A DNA stretch of 17,670 nt from positions 1 through 17,670 of the forward strand of contig JBFICP010000043.1 in NCBI GenBank assembly GCA_041581935.1. The letters run 5' to 3'. Each line of letters opens with the position of its first letter. Positions within the stretch are counted from its first letter, which is position 1. Origin of the DNA: JAABYT01 sp041581935 (GTDB lineage Bacteria > Pseudomonadota > Gammaproteobacteria > HK1). Positions 13,294-17,670 of the stretch are shown piece by piece. The translations under genes were made by a program, and so were the position numbers. The notes beneath the pieces are model-generated. The model was given only the letters and a program-made list of their open reading frames with translations. It was not told the DNA's origin and did not search any database.

Positions 13294-14076
13294 TCAACGC
13301 ATCGGGGCTTTTCGGCCGCGCGCCCCGGCGCTCTCGTGGCCGACTGCCGGATGGGGCAGAAGCCCGAGCGAGCGCAGGAGTCCCAGCGGATAAAGGCCAC
13401 TGCGCAGCAATTTTCCCGCGACCATGAGAACGATTTGCATGGTGTCGGCGGCCGCGCGATAGTAGCTCGCACGGGAACCGCGGCCGTAAATGGCGCCGAT
13501 GGCGACAGGTCGCGCGTAGCAACCCATACGTGCCGCCTCGATCAGCGACTCGCTCTCGAAGACGAAGCCGTTTCGTCGCCCGTCGCGAACCCGCAGACGC
13601 TCGAGAACAACCGCCGGATAAAGCCGGTAACCGCATTGCGTATCGTGAATGGGGTAGCCGGCTGCCCAGGAGATCCAGAAGTCCGCCTGACGGTTTCCGA
13701 ACCGCCGGGCTCGCGGCATGTGCTCGCGCCCCTCGAGGCGCGCGGCGATGATGATGTCGCCGGGAAAGCGCGCCGCGGCATCGAGGAGGCGCGGGATATC
13801 CTCGGGCCTGTGCTGCCCGTCGGCATCGAGGGTGATGACGGCGTCCACCGGTTGCTCGAGCGCGGCGCGAAATCCACGCGCCAGGCTCGCCGCCTTACCG
13901 AGCGTCGCAGCGTTGCGGATGACCCGCACGGGAAGCGCGGCAAGGCGCTTGGCGGTGTCGTCCCCGGAGCCGTCGTCCACGACGAAAACCGGCTTTGCGT
14001 AGCGCAGAGCGCGCGCCGCGACATCCGCCACCGTGTCGGCCTCGTTGAGTGACGGAATGACGACGGCGACCCGCAT
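13294..14076 (-). CDS. Family 2 glycosyltransferase of the APE operon
   Basis: This 260-residue GT2 (GT-A fold, dolichol-phosphate-mannose-synthase-like) enzyme transfers a sugar from a nucleotide or lipid donor. Visible motifs are VVIPSLNEADTV (5-16), the donor-binding VVDDGSGDDTA (32-42), the metal-binding LDADGQ (83-88), and the later DTQCGYRLYP near 145-154. The C-terminal region (about 207-240) has one weakly hydrophobic stretch, so peripheral membrane association is possible. It starts 11 bases after the ketoreductase stop with no clear ribosome site, so it is probably translated by coupling and belongs to the same operon. GT2 enzymes are a recurrent part of aryl-polyene and flexirubin-type clusters. 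Adding sugar to the polyene lipid is inferred. Confidence 0.87.
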   Translation of the reverse strand: MRVAVVIPSLNEADTVADVAARALRYAKPVFVVDDGSGDDTAKRLAALPVRVIRNAATLGKAASLARGFRAALEQPVDAVITLDADGQHRPEDIPRLLDAAARFPGDIIIAARLEGREHMPRARRFGNRQADFWISWAAGYPIHDTQCGYRLYPAVVLERLRVRDGRRNGFVFESESLIEAARMGCYARPVAIGAIYGRGSRASYYRAAADTMQIVLMVAGKLLRSGLYPLGLLRSLGLLPHPAVGHESAGARGRKAPMR

Positions 14077-14087
14077 GCTGACGGCGT

Positions 14088-14807
14088 TCAGATCATCGCC
14101 CCGTTGATGCCGATGATCTGCCCGGATATGTACGCGGATTCTGCCGACACCAGAAATGCGACCAGGGCTGCCACCTCCTCAGCCCGGCCGGCTCGCTTCA
14201 TGGGCACCAGCGCCTCGATCTGGTCAGTGTCGAATGCCGCCTCGGCAGTGTCGCCGGCAATGATGCCGGGGGCCACGGCGTTCACCGTCACCCCGCGCGA
14301 TGCCAGCTCTCTCGCCAGCGAGCGGGTAGCACCGTGCAGACCGGCCTTGGCGGCCGCGTAGTTGGCCTGACCGCGGGTACCGAGCACCGCGGATACCGAC
14401 GAGATATTGACGATGCGTCCCCAGCGTTTGCTGATCATGGGCATGAGCAGCGGCTGCGTGACATTGAAGAATCCGTTGAGCGAGACGTCCACGACGTCGT
14501 TCCACTGATCGCGGCTCATTCCGGCCATCGGTGCATCGGCGTGAATGCCTGCGTTGTTCACCAGCACCTGTACCGCCTCGTGAGCGCACAGCGCTTCCAG
14601 ATACTGACGCGTGCGTAGCGCGTCGGTGACATCGAATACCGCCACTTCGGCGCTGCCACCGTCGGCGCGAATCGCGGCGGCCAGCGCTTCTGCGCGCTCG
14701 GCATGGCGATTGGCGTGCGCGATAACGTCGAGCCCCTCGGATGCGAGACGCCTGCAGATGGCCGAGCCGATTCCGCCGCTCGCGCCTGTAACCAGCGCCC
14801 GGGTCAA
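14088..14807 (-). CDS. FabG-type 3-oxoacyl-ACP reductase (APE ketoreductase)
   Basis: This is an SDR-family NADPH-dependent ketoreductase of 239 residues that reduces the beta-keto group on the growing polyene. I choose TTG 14807 as the start, although an ATG at 14852 is in frame. The TTG overlaps the preceding stop as TTGA, matching the coupling at the two upstream junctions; GGCGGAAG sits before it; and it gives the normal FabG start (M)TRALVTGASGGIG. With this numbering the NADP loop TGASGGIG is at 7-14, NNAG at 84-87, and the catalytic triad at Ser137, Tyr150 and Lys154 in YAAAK. The C-terminal SGQIIGINGAMI is typical of FabG. It acts in the cytoplasm on ACP-bound intermediates together with the dehydratase encoded just upstream. 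Confidence 0.9.
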   Translation of the reverse strand: MTRALVTGASGGIGSAICRRLASEGLDVIAHANRHAERAEALAAAIRADGGSAEVAVFDVTDALRTRQYLEALCAHEAVQVLVNNAGIHADAPMAGMSRDQWNDVVDVSLNGFFNVTQPLLMPMISKRWGRIVNISSVSAVLGTRGQANYAAAKAGLHGATRSLARELASRGVTVNAVAPGIIAGDTAEAAFDTDQIEALVPMKRAGRAEEVAALVAFLVSAESAYISGQIIGINGAMI

Positions 14808-15244
14808 GACGGTCTTCCGCCTGGCGGCGCGATGGTCAGACGCCCCTTGCAAAGCAGTCGCTCGTCAGCGGTCACGCGAAAGCGGTAAATCACGCTCTCG
14901 CCCATGACCACCAGCCGCTCGGCATCGATGCGCAGCTCCGCCTGCACCTGGTCGAGTCGCGCCACGTGCAGCTCCACGTCGCGCGCGGCAACGAGATACC
15001 TCGCCGGCCGATCGACGCCTTCGGCACGTGCTGCCAGGGCACCGTGCACCGCCGTCGCCTGGGCGGCGTACTCGATGAGGTGAACGGCTTCGAGAATGCC
15101 GTCGTGGCGCAGAGGGTGGTCGGGTCGCCGGTGGCTCGCGCTCGTGCAGCACACACGCTCCTCGTTCCACGACGCGATGTGGTCCAGCAGGCACATGCTG
15201 CCCGAATGGGGCACGAGCGTGGCCGGTGTCTCGGCGACGCTCAT
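14804..15244 (-). CDS. Hotdog-fold 3-hydroxyacyl-ACP dehydratase, ApeP-like
   Basis: This is a 146-residue single hotdog domain. The N-terminal LVPHSGSMCLLDHI places the conserved His13 in the P-H-x-x-x-M loop of ApeP/FabZ-like dehydratases, and the central hot-dog helix HLIEYAAQATAVHGAL carries Glu58. That is the ApeP-family signature used in aryl-polyene pathways to remove water and create each conjugated double bond. The remainder (YLVAARDVELHVARL, ESVIYRFRVTAD, GRLTIAPP) forms the sheet. It starts with ATG overlapping the upstream stop (ATGA at 15244-15241), and its own stop overlaps the ketoreductase start. E. coli APE systems use two hotdog subunits, ApeI and ApeP; a second was not seen in the window. 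Confidence 0.85.
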   Translation of the reverse strand: MSVAETPATLVPHSGSMCLLDHIASWNEERVCCTSASHRRPDHPLRHDGILEAVHLIEYAAQATAVHGALAARAEGVDRPARYLVAARDVELHVARLDQVQAELRIDAERLVVMGESVIYRFRVTADERLLCKGRLTIAPPGGRPS

Positions 15245-16026
15245 CCGCTCTCGACGGCCACTTGCAGACCGTTCACATGAGGAAGCACGATGCGTGCGCG
15301 GCCGCCTCGGGCCAGCGCGCGTAACAGGGGAAGCCCGCTGCCCGCGGGATGACTCGTCCGAAGCTGCTCGAGTGCCTCACACTGCATACCTTGAACCGCC
15401 TCGCCGGTCACCGTCTCGATGCACAGCGGTGTCGATTGCGGCGTCGCATCGGGACTCAGGACCATTGCGATGGCGAACGGCGGGTAGTCACCCACCGACG
15501 CGGCGAGCGGGGCGGGCGCCGGGTAATCATAGGCCACCAGCAGTACCGGACGGGCCTCCACCTCGAGCTGAGCGCACGCTTCCAGCAATCCGGCAACGAA
15601 GGTTGCGTGATAGGCGGATATCGTCGTGTAGGGCATGGCCGAGCGCACCGCGATCGCCCAGTAGCCTGCGGCGGCGTTGTGAACCGAGTTGTGAAACTGT
15701 GTCGGCGAGACCGGGCGTCCCGGCAACACGAGCGCGGCACAAATCTTGTCGATGATCTCGGTGTCACCATTGCAGGTCGCGAATACCGAGCACGCGCCGT
15801 CCAGGCGGAGACTCGAATTGCCCATGGCCTCCTCGGCAACCTTCAAGGCGAGGCGTACCGTGGCGGAGATGCGCCGCCGTTCATTGGCGGGCAGCAGCAG
15901 CGACGTGCATGGCGGAAGCGCGTCGGCCCGGTAGCGGCTCTCGTCGGCGAGCACATTGCGGGCGTCATGCCAGCTGGCCATGCCCGGGCCTGCGAGTCCC
16001 AGCGCGTCCACGTGCACGATGCTCAC
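15241..16026 (-). CDS. Ketosynthase-like chain-length factor, APE type
   Basis: This is a 261-residue thiolase-fold protein of the short ketosynthase-2 family that partners the full ketosynthase as a chain-length factor (ApeC-like). Typical blocks are ANERRRISATVRLALKVAEE (47-66), SVFATCNGDTEIIDKICAAL (80-99) and SPTQFHNSVHNAAAGYWAIA (107-126). Where a ketosynthase has its nucleophilic Cys, this protein reads TISAYHATF (135-143), so it lacks the Cys, as expected for a non-catalytic partner. It starts with GTG 16026 overlapping the ketosynthase stop as GTGA. The short length (a ketosynthase has about 400 residues) is normal for this group. The role in setting polyene length comes from family knowledge. 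Confidence 0.87.
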   Translation of the reverse strand: MSIVHVDALGLAGPGMASWHDARNVLADESRYRADALPPCTSLLLPANERRRISATVRLALKVAEEAMGNSSLRLDGACSVFATCNGDTEIIDKICAALVLPGRPVSPTQFHNSVHNAAAGYWAIAVRSAMPYTTISAYHATFVAGLLEACAQLEVEARPVLLVAYDYPAPAPLAASVGDYPPFAIAMVLSPDATPQSTPLCIETVTGEAVQGMQCEALEQLRTSHPAGSGLPLLRALARGGRARIVLPHVNGLQVAVESG

Positions 16027-17219
16027 GGCCTGATCCCCAGAATCAGGCTGCAGTTGCTACCACCGAAGCCGAACGAGTTGCTCAATACCCGCTTCACCGG
16101 GGCGGCGCGATTGGCTAGCAATACCCGGGCCGACAACGCCGGATCGAGATTCTCGCTGTTCAACGTGCCGGGAATAAACTGACGCTCGATGCTGCCGAGC
16201 GCAAACAGCGTCTCGGTGATGCCGGCCGCTCCCAGTGTATGCCCGGTCCAGCCCTTGGTGGCGCTGCAAGGCGTGCTGTTGCCAAAAATCTGCATGATCG
16301 CCCGATCTTCGGACGCGTCGTTTGCCTGGGTGCCGGTGCCGTGTAGATTGATGTAATCGATGGCATCTGCCGTGATGCCGGCTGATTCGAGCGCCATGCG
16401 CATGGCCGCAGCGGCACCCGCACCTTGCGGATGTGGCGAGGACATGTGGTAAGCGTCGCTGCTCTCACCGTAGCCGAGAAGCGTGATCGCCGCCACGTCA
16501 TCGCGAACCTTTTCGAGTAACGCGAACCCCGCGCCTTCGCCGATGTTCATACCGCTGCGCTCGGCATCCCATGGGCGGCACGGCCGGTCGGAAACGAGCC
16601 CCAGGGACGAGAATCCGTAGAGCGTGGAAAAGCACAGGGAGTCGACGCCGCCGACCACCGCAGCGTCGCAGAATCCGGCTCGAATGTGCCGGTAGGCCGA
16701 GGCGAACACCTTTGCACTGGAAGAGCAGGCGGTGGACACCGACATCACGGGCCCTTCGAGCCGCAGATAGCGGCGCGTGAACTCCGCGACCGACATCATG
16801 TTCTGGGTGCCGAAGTAGGAGAAATCCGCGGGCAGCGCGCCGCTCTCGCCATTACGCTGCCGATAGGCGAGCTCGACCTGGAGCACCCCCGAGGTGCTGG
16901 TGCCGATGAAAACGCCGACCCGTTCGGCGCCGTATCGCGCGCGGGCCTCGGAAACGTTGTCGGCGAAGCCGTCCTGGTGCAGACCCAGCCGCGCGAGCCG
17001 ATTGTTCCTGCAGTCGAAAGTGGCGAACTCGCGAGGCAGCGGCTCGTCCTCGAGACCGTCGACACGCCCGATCCAGGTATCGAGGTCCACGTCGTCGAAG
17101 TCGCAGCGGCGCAGCCCGCTGCGCCGCTGCTCGAGCGCATCGAAGCACTCGCCGGCGCCACGGCCGAGCGCGTTGACCAGCGCGTAGGCACTCACCATCA
17201 GTGTATCGGCGGGCATCAT
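16023..17219 (-). CDS. Beta-ketoacyl-ACP synthase (FabF-like) of the APE operon
   Basis: This is a thiolase-fold condensing enzyme that extends the ACP-bound chain with malonyl-ACP. With the ATG at 17219 it has 398 residues. The catalytic Cys165 lies in VSTACSSSAKVF, the first His294 in LHGTGTQ, Lys322 in ATKGWTGH with the second His327, and the C-terminal loop SFGFGGSNC. The frame is open to 17324, but those residues overlap the exporter gene and do not resemble a ketosynthase start; SAYALVNALGRG, the first strand, begins just after the ATGs at 17219/17216 and 17198. None has a strong ribosome site, so the exact start is uncertain. It follows the exporter by about 80 bases and overlaps the chain-length factor by four, forming the expected heterodimer pair. 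Confidence 0.92.
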   Translation of the reverse strand: MMPADTLMVSAYALVNALGRGAGECFDALEQRRSGLRRCDFDDVDLDTWIGRVDGLEDEPLPREFATFDCRNNRLARLGLHQDGFADNVSEARARYGAERVGVFIGTSTSGVLQVELAYRQRNGESGALPADFSYFGTQNMMSVAEFTRRYLRLEGPVMSVSTACSSSAKVFASAYRHIRAGFCDAAVVGGVDSLCFSTLYGFSSLGLVSDRPCRPWDAERSGMNIGEGAGFALLEKVRDDVAAITLLGYGESSDAYHMSSPHPQGAGAAAAMRMALESAGITADAIDYINLHGTGTQANDASEDRAIMQIFGNSTPCSATKGWTGHTLGAAGITETLFALGSIERQFIPGTLNSENLDPALSARVLLANRAAPVKRVLSNSFGFGGSNCSLILGIRP

Positions 17220-17301
17220 GAGCAAAGCAAATTGCGTGATATTTGAGCGTTTTCCGGCACCTGGATTGGACACCGGCAATTGTATCAGTGCCGGGGCCCG
17301 A

Positions 17302-17670
17302 TCAAGTGGAATCGGTGGAGCCACGTCCCGCGACGGGCCGGGCCAGAACCAGGGCGGCCAGGAAGCTCAGAGCGACTCCAACGGCGACGCTCGCGCCGAT
17401 GGCGCGCAGCACCGGAAGCTCGGAGGTGGCGAGGATGCCGAACACCGACACGGTGGACAGCACGCATACCAGAAGGCCGTGGAAGGTGCGCCCGCGCGTA
17501 CCCGCATCACTGTCTGCGCGACTGAAGAACAGACCGTAGTCGATGCCGATCCCCACCACCAGCAGCAGAGATACCAGATGGAACAGCGACAGCCGCTCGC
17601 CCGCGATGCGAAGCAGGGCGATATCGATGAGCACTGCGAGCAGTCCCGGCAACAGCACGACGATCATGCG
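17302..17670 (-). CDS. MMPL/RND-family exporter, C-terminal fragment
   Basis: This is the last 122 residues of a membrane transporter that continues past the right edge of the window. Four hydrophobic segments are visible (about 2-20, 29-51, 62-83 and 87-111). The second ends in LLLVVGIGIDYGLFFSRADS, the G-I-x-x-D-Y-x-h-h-h-h-x-R motif of the second transmembrane bundle in MMPL/RND exporters, which carries the proton-coupling acidic residue. In aryl-polyene operons such a gene sits immediately before the ketosynthase and is thought to move the polyene lipid to the outer membrane. That order is kept here. Export of the product is an inference from this context. Confidence 0.88.
   Translation of the reverse strand, partial: RMIVVLLPGLLAVLIDIALLRIAGERLSLFHLVSLLLVVGIGIDYGLFFSRADSDAGTRGRTFHGLLVCVLSTVSVFGILATSELPVLRAIGASVAVGVALSFLAALVLARPVAGRGSTDST

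Noticed and set aside
14808..14852. Upstream ATG at 14852 as the ketoreductase start
   Set aside because: It adds 15 residues (MQGASDHRAARRKTV) that do not resemble a FabG start and overlaps the dehydratase gene by 49 bases, while TTG 14807 gives the family start and the TTGA overlap.

Overview
The window reads like a moderately GC-rich gammaproteobacterial chromosome. The signs are a YafK-type L,D-transpeptidase, an MltD/LysM lytic transglycosylase, Gram-negative lipobox and signal peptides, and an aryl-polyene (APE) type fatty-acid-like biosynthetic operon. I cannot place it to genus from sequence alone. No rRNA, tRNA, CRISPR array, phage or insertion sequence was seen, and no gene-free stretch exceeds 300 bases.

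Layout, left to right. Positions 1-197 hold the 3' end of a PurM/AIR-synthase-like gene, followed by a secreted YafK-like L,D-transpeptidase (280-1068) and a strong GC-rich hairpin. A two-gene polyamine operon follows (1173-3534): PLP-dependent carboxynorspermidine/carboxyspermidine decarboxylase and its NADPH-dependent synthase. Positions 3664-5858 hold three loosely linked genes that look richer in A+T than the flanks: a small acidic protein, an endonuclease/exonuclease/phosphatase-fold (EEP) enzyme, and a membrane-anchored NERD-domain protein whose E-x-K catalytic signature is lost. Positions 6090-8930 carry a small arginine-rich protein, a secreted glycerophosphodiester phosphodiesterase, an unrecognised protein that looks all-beta, and a secreted TPR protein. 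A short reading frame resembling the start of a phytanoyl-CoA dioxygenase survives at about 8976-9083, apparently as a gene remnant.

Positions 9143-11800 (minus) encode a long MltD-like lytic transglycosylase with three LysM modules and a 38-residue tandem repeat. Divergent from it is a UbiE-like methyltransferase (12062-12829), which shares its stop-codon bases with a convergent lipoprotein gene (12826-13227).

From 17670 down to 13294 the minus strand is one APE-type operon: the end of an MMPL/RND exporter, a ketosynthase, a Cys-less chain-length-factor homologue, a hotdog dehydratase, a FabG-type ketoreductase and a family 2 glycosyltransferase. The middle four genes are joined by three consecutive 4-base stop/start overlaps that use GTG, ATG and TTG in turn. 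In such systems these enzymes build a conjugated polyene on an acyl carrier protein and export it to the outer membrane. The carrier proteins, ligase and acyltransferases expected for the pathway are not in the window and probably lie past the right edge.

The common theme is the cell envelope and surface: peptidoglycan enzymes, a lipoprotein, a phosphodiesterase and APE lipid pigment. I found no clear new system. The best leads are the degenerate NERD protein with its neighbours, the unrecognised 189-residue protein, and the start/stop architecture of the APE operon.
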